Shown in pieces: positions 53,100-61,778 of a stretch of 64,000 bases of DNA (the first letter of the stretch is position 1; each line of letters begins with the position of its first letter). The stretch lies in NCBI RefSeq assembly GCF_900108225.1, contig NZ_FNUZ01000001.1, positions 682,001 through 746,000 on the forward strand. Reading direction: 5' to 3'. The notes under the pieces are model-generated. The model was not told the origin of the DNA. It was given only the letters and a program-made list of their open reading frames with translations, and made no database searches. This DNA is from Thalassococcus halodurans. Lineage in GTDB: Bacteria > Pseudomonadota > Alphaproteobacteria > Rhodobacterales > Rhodobacteraceae. The position numbers and the translations under genes were made by a program.

Positions 53100-53543
53100 A
53101 TGTCATTTCACTCAGTCGCGCAGAAGAAGGTAAAGCACCTCATCCACGGCAAACCCCATTATACCATCGCACCGGATTGCACGGTCCAGAATGCCGCCAA
53201 CCTTATGAAAAAGAAGAATATTAGCGCTCTTTCCGTGATGCAGGACAAGCAGCTTTCAGGTGTGGTTTGCGAACGCGATATCGTTCATGGCTGTCTGGGT
53301 TCTTTGGATATGGACCCGATGACAACGCCGGTGTCCCAGATCATGACGACCCCGCCAATCACCGTCGATAAGAACATGACGTTGGGCATTACGGCGGTCA
53401 CAATGATTGAAAACAACATCCGTCACGTGCCGGTCACTGCGGGGACAAAGGTACTCGGATTGATTTCAATCCAACAGATCGTAGAGGAGTTCAAAATGGG
53501 TGTCGAAAGCTCGATCGCGGGCCAGCTTTTTGTTGCAGCATAA
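53100..53543 (+). CDS. CBS-domain protein
   Basis: The ATG at 53100 follows AAAAGGTAGCCGAT and gives 147 residues, essentially two CBS motifs: ALSVMQDKQLSGVVCERDIV and HVPVTAGTKVLGLISIQQIVEEF, with the KKNISALS and NIRHVPV strands before each. CBS pairs bind AMP, ATP or NAD and act as energy or redox sensors. No attached catalytic domain exists. Its upstream region carries the CTGCGCAG palindromes, and another half-matching copy lies after its stop. Confidence 0.88.
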   Translation: MSFHSVAQKKVKHLIHGKPHYTIAPDCTVQNAANLMKKKNISALSVMQDKQLSGVVCERDIVHGCLGSLDMDPMTTPVSQIMTTPPITVDKNMTLGITAVTMIENNIRHVPVTAGTKVLGLISIQQIVEEFKMGVESSIAGQLFVAA

Positions 53544-53552
53544 CGCAGCATT

Positions 53553-53566
53553 TTTCTGCGCAGCAT
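53553..53566. repeat. Fourth CTGCGCAG site downstream of the CBS gene
   Basis: TTTCTGCGCAGCAT keeps the 8-bp core of the upstream palindromes but has mismatched arms. It lies 10 nt after the CBS stop, near extra GCAGCAT half-sites (53536-53550). It could be part of a looping operator set or a relic of duplication. Confidence 0.55.
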
Positions 53567-53575
53567 CCAACGAAA

Positions 53576-53601
53576 AAGCGCGCCGCAAATGCGACGCGCT
53601 T
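53576..53601. terminator. Bidirectional terminator between the CBS and HU genes
   Basis: AAGCGCG pairs with CGCGCTT, and inside, across a C-A mismatch, CGC pairs with GCG around an AAAT loop. The genes are convergent and the hairpin is flanked by A-rich sequence on the left and TTCTTA on the right, serving both directions. Confidence 0.7.
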
Positions 53602-53623
53602 CTTACTTACCAAAGACGGGAAC

Positions 53624-53911
53624 TTAGCCGTTCACTGCGTCTTTCAGAGCTTTCAGCACGGTTACTTTAACCTGCTTGTCAGCTTCCTTTTTGAACTGTT
53701 CACCAGTTGCGGGGTTGCGAACCATACGCTCAGGACGTTCGCGAACATAAATCTTACCAACGGAAGGCACGGTCAGCGCGCCACCTGCGGCGACTGTTTC
53801 GTGGATCAGGTCAGTCAGACCGTCCAGAGCTGCGCCAGCAGTTTTCTTGTCACTGCCCATTTTTTCGGCCAGTGCCGCCACCAGCTGGGTCTTTGTCATC
53901 GGCTTAGACAT
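53624..53911 (-). CDS. HU-family DNA-binding protein
   Basis: A 95-residue histone-like protein. TKTQLVAALAEKMGSDKKTAGAALDGLTDLI forms the dimerisation helices and TVPSVGKIYVRERPERMVRNPATGE the DNA-embracing arm, with the conserved RNPxTGE motif. The G-F/K pair of canonical HU is replaced by SVGK, a mild departure. It is divergent from nothing close and ends at the shared terminator. Confidence 0.9.
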   Translation of the reverse strand: MSKPMTKTQLVAALAEKMGSDKKTAGAALDGLTDLIHETVAAGGALTVPSVGKIYVRERPERMVRNPATGEQFKKEADKQVKVTVLKALKDAVNG

Positions 53912-54042
53912 TATAGGTCTCCTTTTTGGCCCAAATCTCTAGGGCATGTGTCGCAGTAATTAACAGCATATTGCGGTATGACACAACGATTAGCAGGCCA
54001 GTAACCGCAAAAAACAAGGGGTTTTTTGCCTTTTTCACCCCT

Positions 54043-55527
54043 TTAGAGGAACGCTGTTTCGTCGAAGCTACGCAACTTCCGGCTGTGGATGCGAGCCAAG
54101 GGCATTTCGCGCAGCAATTCCATCGCGCGAATCCCGATCATAAGGTGCCGAGATACCTGCGTTTTATAGAAATCCGACGCCATACCGGGCAGTTTCAGTT
54201 CGCCGTGAAGCGGTTTATCGGACACACATAGAAGCGTCCCGTAAGGCACACGGAACCGGAAGCCGTTCGCAGCAATTGTAGCGCTTTCCATGTCCAAAGC
54301 GACGGCGCGCGACTGGCTCAGGCGCTGCACCGGCCCCTGTTGGTCGCGCAATTCCCAGTTCCGGTTGTCGACAGATGCCACCGTACCGGTCCGCATCACG
54401 CGCTTCAGCTCATAGCCCTCAAGCTGGGTTTCTTCGGCCACAGCCTTTTCCAGCGACGTCTGGATTTCCGCCAAGGCCGGGATCGGCACCCAAACCGGCA
54501 GATCGTCGTCCAGCACCTTGTCTTCGCGCAGATAGGCGTGGGCCAGCACGAAATCCCCAAGGCTTTGCGAATTGCGCAGGCCGGCGCAGTGGCCAACCAT
54601 GATCCACGCGTGCGGGCGCAGAACGGCAATATGGTCGGTCGCCGTTTTGGCGTTCGACGGCCCCACCCCGATATTTACCAGTGTGATCCCAGATCCATTC
54701 GCCCGTTTCAGGTGATAGGTCGGCATTTGCGGCATCTTGGGCGACGGCGGCAGTTCGACGTCAGCATCGGTGATCGTCGCGTTGCCGGTCGACACAAAGC
54801 TTGTGTAACCGCTGTCCGGATCGGCCAGCATGCGGCGTGCAAAGGCCTCGAACTCGCTGACGTAGAACTGGTAGTTGGTGAACAGAACGTGGTTCTGGAA
54901 ATGCTCGGGGTCGGTGGCGGTGTAATGCGCCAGACGGGCCAGCGAATAATCCACCCGCTGCGCGGTAAACGGCGCAAGGGCCGCAGCACCATCGGCGGCC
55001 GGCTTGGCCAAACCGTTCACGATGTCATCGTTTGTGGTGTTCAGGTCCGGAACATCAAACACGTCGCGCAGGGTGAAATCAGACGCCCCTTCCTGCGGCA
55101 CCGCCATGTCGGAATAGGCCGCGACGGCAAAGTGCACGGGGATCGGCGTATCAGACAGGCCGATTTGCACAGGCACGCCGTGGTTTTTCACCAAAAGCTC
55201 GATCTGCTGCTCCAGATAATTGCGGAACAGATCAGGGCGCGTCACCGACGTCGCATGCACACCCGGTTGCGAGACGTGGCCAAAGCTGAGACGGCTGTCG
55301 ACGCTGGCGAAGGTCGTCGTCGCGATGCGGATTTCGGGATAATAGGCGCGGTACCGGACACCGGGATGGCCGCTTACCATCGCCTTGGAAAAGGCATCGA
55401 CCAGATAGCCAACGCCCGCCTGATACAGCTCGACCAACCGATCCACCGCCGCCTTGGCATCGTCAAACAGCTCGGGCGCTGCGACATCAGGCGTTTCAAT
55501 TTGTAGGGTGGCTTGTTGGTCCTGCAT
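54043..55527 (-). CDS. amn: AMP nucleosidase
   Basis: The ATG at 55527 follows AAACGAGGAAAAG and gives 494 residues. The N-terminal domain (RLVELYQAGVGYLVDAFSKA, VRYRAYYPEIRI) and the C-terminal nucleoside phosphorylase fold (VNIGVGPSNAKTATDHIAVLRPHAWIMVGHCAGLR, ALDMESATIAANGFRFRVPYGTLLCVSDKP) match Amn, which splits AMP into adenine and ribose 5-phosphate. DMESA is the catalytic loop. Single gene, with an inverted repeat upstream at 55559-55576. Confidence 0.93.
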   Translation of the reverse strand: MQDQQATLQIETPDVAAPELFDDAKAAVDRLVELYQAGVGYLVDAFSKAMVSGHPGVRYRAYYPEIRIATTTFASVDSRLSFGHVSQPGVHATSVTRPDLFRNYLEQQIELLVKNHGVPVQIGLSDTPIPVHFAVAAYSDMAVPQEGASDFTLRDVFDVPDLNTTNDDIVNGLAKPAADGAAALAPFTAQRVDYSLARLAHYTATDPEHFQNHVLFTNYQFYVSEFEAFARRMLADPDSGYTSFVSTGNATITDADVELPPSPKMPQMPTYHLKRANGSGITLVNIGVGPSNAKTATDHIAVLRPHAWIMVGHCAGLRNSQSLGDFVLAHAYLREDKVLDDDLPVWVPIPALAEIQTSLEKAVAEETQLEGYELKRVMRTGTVASVDNRNWELRDQQGPVQRLSQSRAVALDMESATIAANGFRFRVPYGTLLCVSDKPLHGELKLPGMASDFYKTQVSRHLMIGIRAMELLREMPLARIHSRKLRSFDETAFL

Positions 55528-55558
55528 CTTTTCCTCGTTTTTATAGATGCGCGAAGGT

Positions 55559-55576
55559 GACACCAAAGTAGGTGTC
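55559..55576. repeat. Short hairpin upstream of amn
   Basis: GACACC pairs with GGTGTC around AAAGTA, 32 nt before the amn ATG on its leader side. It could be an operator or leader hairpin. A second inverted repeat, AAGCGAAC/GTTCGCTT with a 19-nt spacer, lies at 55631-55665. No function can be assigned to either. Confidence 0.45.
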
Positions 55577-55733
55577 GTTCAAGCGCGGCAACGCATCAAA
55601 ATCGACGTTTTCTGCTGCATTTTCGCATTTAAGCGAACTTCCGCACCGTCAGTTTGCGTTCGCTTGCGGCAAAGGCCTTTTCTTTTTCAACGCGACAGGC
55701 GACGGTCCCGCGCAGGGATGAATGAGGGATACT

Positions 55734-56486
55734 ATGGAACAGAAAACCGCTCTGGTGACGGGCGCGGCCCGTGGGATTGGTCTGGCAACAACAAAACTGT
55801 TTCTCGAGGCGGGCTGGTCGGTTGTCATGGTCGACCGCGATGCCGAGGTTCTGCAAAGCGAAGCTGCGGCACTGGACAACGCCACAGCAATCGTCTGCGA
55901 CGTGTCTGATCCGCAGGCCGTTGACGACATGGCTGCCGAAGCGGTGGCGATCAACGGGCGCATCGATGCGGTTGTGAACAACGCAGGTGTGGCCGATTTC
56001 GGGCCTATCGAGGAAACCGATTTCGCCCGCTGGCGGCGCGTGATGGAAACCAATCTGGACGGCGTGTTTCTGGTATCTCAGGCGCTGATCCCTGCATTGA
56101 AAATAACCAAAGGGGCGCTGCTGAACATCGCGTCGATCTCGGGTCTGCGGGCGTCAACGCTGCGGGTGGCCTATGGCACGTCCAAAGCCGCCGTGATCCA
56201 GCTGACCAAACAGCAGGCGGCGGAATTGGGCGAATATGGCATCCGTGCCAACTGTGTCTGTCCGGGCCCTGTGCGGACCAAGCTGGCGATGGCTGTGCAC
56301 AGCCAGGACATCATCGACGCCTATCACGACGCGATCCCCTTGAACCGCTACGGCAGCGAACAGGAAATCGCCGAAGTGATCGTCTTCCTGTGTTCGGACA
56401 AGGCATCTTATGTCACAGGCCAGATTGTGGCTGCTGACGGCGGCTTTGAATCCACAGGTGTGGGCCTGCCTGCCCTGCGCAAATAA
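55734..56486 (+). CDS. Short-chain dehydrogenase/reductase
   Basis: The ATG at 55734 (MEQKTALVTGAARGIG) follows GAGGGATACT and gives 250 residues. TGAARGIG binds the cofactor, NNAGVADFG is the structural NNAG motif, and YGTSK carries the catalytic YxxxK. The ending YVTGQIVAADGGFESTG is FabG-like. It is divergent from amn and convergent with the DUF2125 gene; no partner hints at the substrate. Confidence 0.87.
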   Translation: MEQKTALVTGAARGIGLATTKLFLEAGWSVVMVDRDAEVLQSEAAALDNATAIVCDVSDPQAVDDMAAEAVAINGRIDAVVNNAGVADFGPIEETDFARWRRVMETNLDGVFLVSQALIPALKITKGALLNIASISGLRASTLRVAYGTSKAAVIQLTKQQAAELGEYGIRANCVCPGPVRTKLAMAVHSQDIIDAYHDAIPLNRYGSEQEIAEVIVFLCSDKASYVTGQIVAADGGFESTGVGLPALRK

Positions 56487-56499
56487 CCCATAAAAAAGG

Positions 56500-56517
56500 G
56501 CCGCCTGAAAAGGCGGC
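56500..56517 (-). terminator. Terminator of the DUF2125 gene
   Basis: GCCGCC pairs with GGCGGC around TTTTCA on the minus strand and is followed by CCTTTTTTA. It lies 24 nt after the DUF2125 stop and just beyond the SDR stop on the other strand. Confidence 0.8.
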
Positions 56518-56540
56518 TCACTGTTCGTTTTGGCGTTCCG

Positions 56541-58082
56541 TTACTGGATGCGCTGGCCGTTCGCGATGACGTGGCCCTGTTCGTTGATCTCAACCGTTGT
56601 GGTCACGCTGTCATCACCCGCCGGAATTGTGAACATCCCCAGCATCATGCGCGCGCCCATAAGGTCGTCGGGGCTGATAAAACCAAGTTCACCCAGCTTA
56701 TCCAGCACAGCGTTCGCACCGGTCAGGCCCAGCGCGATCCGGCCTTCGGGGCGCGGCACGCCATCAAAGGTTTCCATATCCGAATTGTCGAAGGTGAAGC
56801 CACCCTCGCCCGTCAGCTCGGCCCCCAGCACATTCACACGCAAACGATCCAGCGAAAGCGACCGAATTTCACCGGGCGCCTCGTTGGTGTTTTCCAGCGC
56901 TGCCATCGCCTCGACATCAAAGAAATCCAGCTCGGACATGACATAGCCGCTGACACCCAGATCAAGCGTCATCGGATCGCGCGGCAGGGCGGCCTGCGGA
57001 TCGAACATGGCCCAGATCATCTCGGACATTTCCAGATCGGCCAGCGTCAGACCCAAGTTGAACATCTGCTCTTCCTCAGAGGCGACAATAGGCATCTTCA
57101 GGGCGAAGGCCGAATTGCCGACCGAATAGGACAGCGGCATAGGAACGTCTGCCGTCATCAACTCCGTTTTGGTTTCAGCCGCTTTTCCCTCGATCACCAT
57201 GCCTTTGTTGGACACGGACAATTCATAGTGACCACCGGCCGACGAAGTATTGAATGTACCGTCGCCTTCGGTTTTCGACGTGAATGTCCCGATCATCGTG
57301 CTGGACGCGAAATCCATCAAGATGCCGCCGCTCATGCCTGCATTAAGGCTGGCCTGCATATCGTTAGGGTCAACGCCTTCAGGCATGTCAGAAGACAGTT
57401 TGACGCTTGTATCCGTCATCGACCCGCTGAACGCGCCGGTATCACCGGTTTCGGGATCGGCGAAATTCATCTTGTAGGTGATGTTTTCCGCAACGATGCT
57501 TTCCGCAAGCTTGTTAAAGCCTTCCTCGGACACTGTCGTCGCGGTGCCGGACACGCCGTCCATATTCAACAGGAAATACGCCACGTTGTTCCCGATCGAG
57601 ACGCCGTTGATCGCCAGATCGGTCAGCTCGATCGCAATGCCTGCACCTTCGAACGTATACAGCATGTCATTGGGTGCGCCGGATGCGATGATGGACACGT
57701 CATTCAGACGGTAATCCAAGGCGATATCGACCGGCGGCTCGTCTGCCGGTTTGACCTGCACGCTGATCGGCATCGAGTCGGGAAAAGCCATGCTAACCGT
57801 GCCATCGCCCAGATCGGTCAGAACGACCTTATCGGCAGAAAAGCTGAAGCTGCCTTCTTCTTCGGGGAAGGCCATCGACAGAACCATGTTGTCGATAACA
57901 AGCGTGTCACCCACGCGGGTTTGATCCCCCGCCATCTGGTAACCATAGGCTTCGTAGTATTTACTCATGTCTGCCCAAACGTCTTCCGGGGTGACATCCG
58001 CAAAGGACACCGCAGGTACAGAGAATGATGCAGCCGCCAGACCGCAGATCATAAATTGGCTGAAACGCTGGTCATAACGCAT
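56541..58082 (-). CDS. DUF2125 exported protein
   Basis: A 513-residue protein with a signal peptide (about residues 1-28, ending PAVSFA) and a long, acidic, beta-rich body without catalytic motifs. The opening VTPEDVWADMSKYYEAYGYQ and the repetitive Asp/Gly-rich strands match DUF2125 proteins, widespread in Rhodobacteraceae and of unknown function. It is probably periplasmic or outer-membrane associated. It stands alone, with a terminator after it. Confidence 0.75.
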   Translation of the reverse strand: MRYDQRFSQFMICGLAAASFSVPAVSFADVTPEDVWADMSKYYEAYGYQMAGDQTRVGDTLVIDNMVLSMAFPEEEGSFSFSADKVVLTDLGDGTVSMAFPDSMPISVQVKPADEPPVDIALDYRLNDVSIIASGAPNDMLYTFEGAGIAIELTDLAINGVSIGNNVAYFLLNMDGVSGTATTVSEEGFNKLAESIVAENITYKMNFADPETGDTGAFSGSMTDTSVKLSSDMPEGVDPNDMQASLNAGMSGGILMDFASSTMIGTFTSKTEGDGTFNTSSAGGHYELSVSNKGMVIEGKAAETKTELMTADVPMPLSYSVGNSAFALKMPIVASEEEQMFNLGLTLADLEMSEMIWAMFDPQAALPRDPMTLDLGVSGYVMSELDFFDVEAMAALENTNEAPGEIRSLSLDRLRVNVLGAELTGEGGFTFDNSDMETFDGVPRPEGRIALGLTGANAVLDKLGELGFISPDDLMGARMMLGMFTIPAGDDSVTTTVEINEQGHVIANGQRIQ

Positions 58083-58210
58083 GGTGGATCCTTTCCGAAA
58101 AGCGACAAACGAATAGCTTTAGGGTCAACCGCCGGACGCTGGGGGTCAAGGGGCTAGACCGCAAGATATCGGCTAGATACCTATTTCATTCATAACTGAA
58201 AGGAGTTGGC

Positions 58211-58960
58211 ATGGATTTGACGGGAAAAGTGGTTCTGATCACGGGTGCCAGCCGCGGAATCGGCGCAGCCGCCGCGCGGGAATTCGCCGATGCCGGTGCA
58301 AAAGTGGCCTTGGTTGCGCGTGGCGCGGACCAAATCGCTGATCTGGCAGGTGAAATCGGCGAAGACGCCGTTGCGATTCCCTGCGATATCTCGCGCTACT
58401 GGCAGGTCGAGCAAGCCATCGAAAACTGCATCAAGGCATTCGGTCGTCTGGACGTTCTGATCAACAACGCAGGCGTGATCGAACCGGTCTCGCATCTGGC
58501 CGAGGCCGATCCTGATGCGTGGGGTCAGGTCATCGACATCAACCTTAAAGGCGTCTTTCACGGCATGCGCGCGGCGCTGCCGGTGATGCTGGAACACGGT
58601 GGCGGTACGATCCTGACCATCGGGTCTGGCGCGGCCCATGGCCCGGTCGAAGGCTGGTCGCATTACTGTTCGTCCAAGGCAGGCGCACTGATGCTGACCC
58701 GCATGGCCAACAAGGAATACGGCGACAAAAACATCCGCGCGATTTCTCTGTCGCCCGGCACGGTCGCCACCCAGATGCAGAAGGAAATCAAAGCCTCGGG
58801 CATCAACCCCGTCAGCCAGTTGGACTGGTCCGATCATATTCCGCCGGAATGGGTGGCCAAGACATTGGTGTGGATGTGCGGCTCTGACGCAGACACATTC
58901 CTGGGCGATGAGGTATCTTTGCGCGATCCGGATATTCGCAAAAAGGTTGGCGTTGCATGA
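58211..58960 (+). CDS. Short-chain dehydrogenase/reductase coupled to an enoyl-CoA hydratase
   Basis: A 249-residue SDR: TGASRGIGA cofactor motif, NNAGVIEP, catalytic YCSSK with upstream serine in TIGSGAAHG, and a C-terminal part (WMCGSDADTFLGDEVSL) lacking the usual GGY ending. The ribosome site GAAAGGAGTTGGC is strong. Its stop overlaps the hydratase ATG, so the pair likely catalyses neighbouring steps in an acyl-CoA pathway. Confidence 0.87.
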   Translation: MDLTGKVVLITGASRGIGAAAAREFADAGAKVALVARGADQIADLAGEIGEDAVAIPCDISRYWQVEQAIENCIKAFGRLDVLINNAGVIEPVSHLAEADPDAWGQVIDINLKGVFHGMRAALPVMLEHGGGTILTIGSGAAHGPVEGWSHYCSSKAGALMLTRMANKEYGDKNIRAISLSPGTVATQMQKEIKASGINPVSQLDWSDHIPPEWVAKTLVWMCGSDADTFLGDEVSLRDPDIRKKVGVA

Positions 58961-59562
58961 TCACCGTAGAAGACAAAGGCGACCTGCGCATCGTCACCAT
59001 CGACCGTCAGGATAAGGCCAATTCACTAACCGCCGAAATGCTGGAACAGCTGGCCATTGCGGCCGAAGGTGCGACCGACAAACATGCCTTTATCCTGACA
59101 GGCGCGGGCAAGGTGTTTTCCGCCGGCGCCGATCTGGATGCGGCCAAGGCCGGCCTTGCTGTGTCGCCCCTGTGGGAACGCCTGTCGGGGGCCATTGCCG
59201 CCCTGCCCGGCCTGACCATCGCCGCGCTGAATGGTACGGTGGCGGGCGGCGCGATGGGGATGGTGCTGGCCTGTGACCTGCGCATCGCCACGCCCGGAAC
59301 CAAGGTGTTCTATCCGGTGATGAAGCTGGGTTTCCTGCCGCAACCGTCTGACCCGAAACGGCTGGCCGCAATTGCGGGGCCGTCGCGGGCCAAGATGATC
59401 CTGATGGCGGGCCAGAAAATCACCGCGCAAGAGGCGCAGGTTTGGGGGTTGATCGACAAGATCGTCGAGCCCGAAGAGCTGATGACAACTGTGGATGAGT
59501 TGACCGCCGATGTGCTGGCAGCAAAAATCGATCACGTGCAGGGCATTAAGCAACTGATCTGA
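58957..59562 (+). CDS. Enoyl-CoA hydratase/isomerase family protein (short)
   Basis: A 201-residue crotonase-fold protein, shorter than the usual 255-270 because the C-terminal helical region is cut back. FILTGAGKVFSAGADLDAA gives the first oxyanion-hole segment and LNGTVAGGAMGMVLACDLRIA the second. The two glutamates of true hydratases are not both evident: GAMGMVLACD has none at the first site. Hydratase activity is therefore uncertain, and an isomerase or thioesterase role is possible. Coupled to the SDR by ATGA. Confidence 0.8.
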   Translation: MITVEDKGDLRIVTIDRQDKANSLTAEMLEQLAIAAEGATDKHAFILTGAGKVFSAGADLDAAKAGLAVSPLWERLSGAIAALPGLTIAALNGTVAGGAMGMVLACDLRIATPGTKVFYPVMKLGFLPQPSDPKRLAAIAGPSRAKMILMAGQKITAQEAQVWGLIDKIVEPEELMTTVDELTADVLAAKIDHVQGIKQLI

Positions 59563-59772
59563 AATTTGTTGTGATCAGCTCAAATCACTGAAAATGTAGG
59601 GGTAACCCAAATTCTGCAGCAATTTCACGCTCAGGATTTACGGGCAAAAAGGCGCGTGCTTTCCCCCTGACATATTCCGTGGTTTTGTTTTCTTATGACC
59701 TTACTGAACCCGGTTAGCCAAACTTGCGAACCCGTTTTCGTCAATGCACGGCCCTATCCCCAACCGGACACC

Positions 59773-59806
59773 GGCCGCCACCTATCCTATCCCTCTGGTG
59801 GCGGCC
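59773..59806 (+). terminator. Strong hairpin with T-run before the CofD-like gene
   Basis: GGCCGCCACC pairs perfectly with GGTGGCGGCC around a 14-nt loop and is followed by ATTTTTCT. It lies 211 nt past the hydratase stop and 22 nt before the CofD-like start, so it either ends the upstream transcript or sits in the leader of the next gene. The rest of the 266-nt gap holds no other recognisable signal. Confidence 0.7.
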
Positions 59807-59828
59807 ATTTTTCTGAAATGATTTCACA

Positions 59829-61028
59829 TTGCCCGACGCGCCCTTTTCTTCCCTGATGCCCGCCGCGACGATCCCGCCAGAGGATGGCGCGCGCATTCTG
59901 TTTTTCAGCGGCGGCACCGCGTTGAACGGCATTGCACGGCAATTGAAACGCTATACGCACAACAGCGCCCATCTGATAACGCCCTTCGACAATGGCGGCA
60001 GTTCCCAAGTGCTGCGCGCGGCCTTCGACATGCCCGCTGTGGGTGACCTGCGCAGTCGTCTGATGGCCCTCGCGAACGAGGACACGCCGCATCAACGGGC
60101 CATCTTTTATCTGTTCAAACATCGCCTTTCTGCGGATGCGACCAAGACAGCACTGCAGGCAGAGCTTCGTTCATTCGTCGATGCCTCGCACCCGTTGATG
60201 CAAGATATCCAGGGCCCCATCCAATCCGAGGTCTTGGGACTGCTGCATGACTTCCTGCACATTGCGCCTGACGATTTCGACTACCGCGGGGCAAGTGTCG
60301 GCAACCTGATTTTGACCGGCGCCTATTTCCGCTGCGGACGGCAGTTGGCACCGGCGATCGAACAGATGGCGCGACTGGTGGATATCCAAGGGCGGGTGCG
60401 CCCGATTGCGGACGTCAATCTGCATCTGGGCGTGGCGCTGGCGGATGGTCAACTGGTATTCGGGCAACGTCATTTCACCGGCAAAACAACCACCCCGATC
60501 AGCGCCCCGATCCGACGGCTGTTCATCACCGACGGCGCGCAAGAGGTGCTGCCCGCCAGCGTTGCCCTGAATGCTGAAAACCAGACCCTGATCGCCAACG
60601 CCGATGCCATCTGTTTCCCGCCCGGTTCGCTTTATTCCAGCGTTATTGCGAACCTGCTGCCTGCCGGCGTCGGACGCGCCGTGGCGCAAAGCGGTGCGCG
60701 CAAGGTCTATATGCCGAACCTCGGACATGACCCAGAGGCCCTGGGCATGACGCTGAGCGATCAGATCACCGCCCTTTTGGCGCCGATGATGTCCGACACC
60801 CTCGACACGCTTTCGGCCCGCCAGTTCATCACCGATATCCTGTGCGATCTAAGCGTCCCCCAACAGGACTGCGACGCCGTTGCCGAACGCTTCGGGATCG
60901 CCTGCCACCGCCTGCCGCTGGCATCCTCAAATGCGGAACGTTACGATCCGCAGACCGTTTGCCAGACCCTGATTGGCATGACCTCGGACACCGCGCGAAA
61001 CACGGCCGCCGCAATACCCGTCGCCTGA
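59829..61028 (+). CDS. CofD/YvcK-like protein (GAK-system CofD-like)
   Basis: About 399 residues from a TTG at 59829, or 390 from the ATG at 59856, whose position nearer the conserved core makes it a fair alternative. ILFFSGGTALNGIARQLKRYTHNSAHLITPFDNGGSS is the UPF0052/CofD nucleotide-binding head, and ADAICFPPGSLYSSVIANLLPAGVGRAV the second conserved block. The fit is to the CofD-like protein of the predicted GAK system, but no ATP-grasp or kinase partner gene lies beside it. Function unknown. A terminator follows before rimP. Confidence 0.78.
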   Translation: MPDAPFSSLMPAATIPPEDGARILFFSGGTALNGIARQLKRYTHNSAHLITPFDNGGSSQVLRAAFDMPAVGDLRSRLMALANEDTPHQRAIFYLFKHRLSADATKTALQAELRSFVDASHPLMQDIQGPIQSEVLGLLHDFLHIAPDDFDYRGASVGNLILTGAYFRCGRQLAPAIEQMARLVDIQGRVRPIADVNLHLGVALADGQLVFGQRHFTGKTTTPISAPIRRLFITDGAQEVLPASVALNAENQTLIANADAICFPPGSLYSSVIANLLPAGVGRAVAQSGARKVYMPNLGHDPEALGMTLSDQITALLAPMMSDTLDTLSARQFITDILCDLSVPQQDCDAVAERFGIACHRLPLASSNAERYDPQTVCQTLIGMTSDTARNTAAAIPVA

Positions 61029-61134
61029 GAATTGGCGGCCTTGCACAGCAGGCTTGCAGACTCACCCAAGCTTGCGTATACGACCCCCAACAGCGGCGCG
61101 TCGGCCTCGGTCGAAGCTCCACCGGGAAACATCG

Positions 61135-61157
61135 ACGGGCCGCGCGCCCGTTTTTTT
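61135..61157 (+). terminator. Terminator between the CofD-like gene and rimP
   Basis: ACGGGC pairs with GCCCGT around CGCGC and is followed by seven T residues. It separates the CofD-like gene from the rimP-nusA operon, whose promoter is not clearly visible in the short space left. Confidence 0.8.
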
Positions 61158-61202
61158 GTGCCTGAACGTCAGGCCCGTTAGAATAAGGATACCGGAAGCT
61201 TA

Positions 61203-61772
61203 ATGAGCGACCTGATTGCCAAAACGTCCATGGACCAGCGGCTGGCCAGCATCGTGGGCCCTGTCATCGAAGACATGGGATTCGAACTGGTGCGTATTCG
61301 CCTGCAAGGCGGCAACACGCCCCTGCTGCAAATCATGGCCGAACGCCCCGAAGGCGGCATCGAAGTGGATGAATGCGCGCAGATTTCCACGGCTGTGTCT
61401 GCGGTTCTGGACGTAGAAGACCCGATTATCGACGCCTATACCCTTGAAGTATCGTCCCCCGGCATCGACCGCCCGCTGACGCGCATCAAGGACTTCGAAA
61501 CATTCGAAGGCTACGAGGCAAAGCTTGAGACACAGGAACTGATCGACGGCCGCAAACGCTTTAAGGGCGTTCTAGCTGGCGTCGAGGACGGCGAAGTTCT
61601 GATCAATATTACAGAAGGCACTGTCGGCCTTCAGTTCGACTGGCTGGCTGATGCCAAGCTGGTTCTGACCGACGACCTGATCAAAGAAATGCTGAAAGCC
61701 CGCAAGGCGCAGGGCTTTGACGAAACCGAGTTTGATGACATCGTGGCCGACGACGGCCAGAACGAGGAGTAA
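61203..61772 (+). CDS. rimP: Ribosome maturation factor RimP
   Basis: A 189-residue protein. [36 protein letters not shown] and [21 protein letters not shown] are the RimP core motifs, the latter with the near-invariant EVSSPGxDRPL. It helps assemble the 30S subunit. It starts the conserved rimP-nusA-ylxR-infB operon, 6 nt before nusA. Confidence 0.96.
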   Translation: MSDLIAKTSMDQRLASIVGPVIEDMGFELVRIRLQGGNTPLLQIMAERPEGGIEVDECAQISTAVSAVLDVEDPIIDAYTLEVSSPGIDRPLTRIKDFETFEGYEAKLETQELIDGRKRFKGVLAGVEDGEVLINITEGTVGLQFDWLADAKLVLTDDLIKEMLKARKAQGFDETEFDDIVADDGQNEE

Positions 61773-61778
61773 GACCCA

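Noticed and set aside
56571-58028. Long open frame (485 aa) opposite the DUF2125 gene
   Set aside because: Composition is typical of an antisense shadow; the minus strand has a signal peptide, family resemblance and a terminator.
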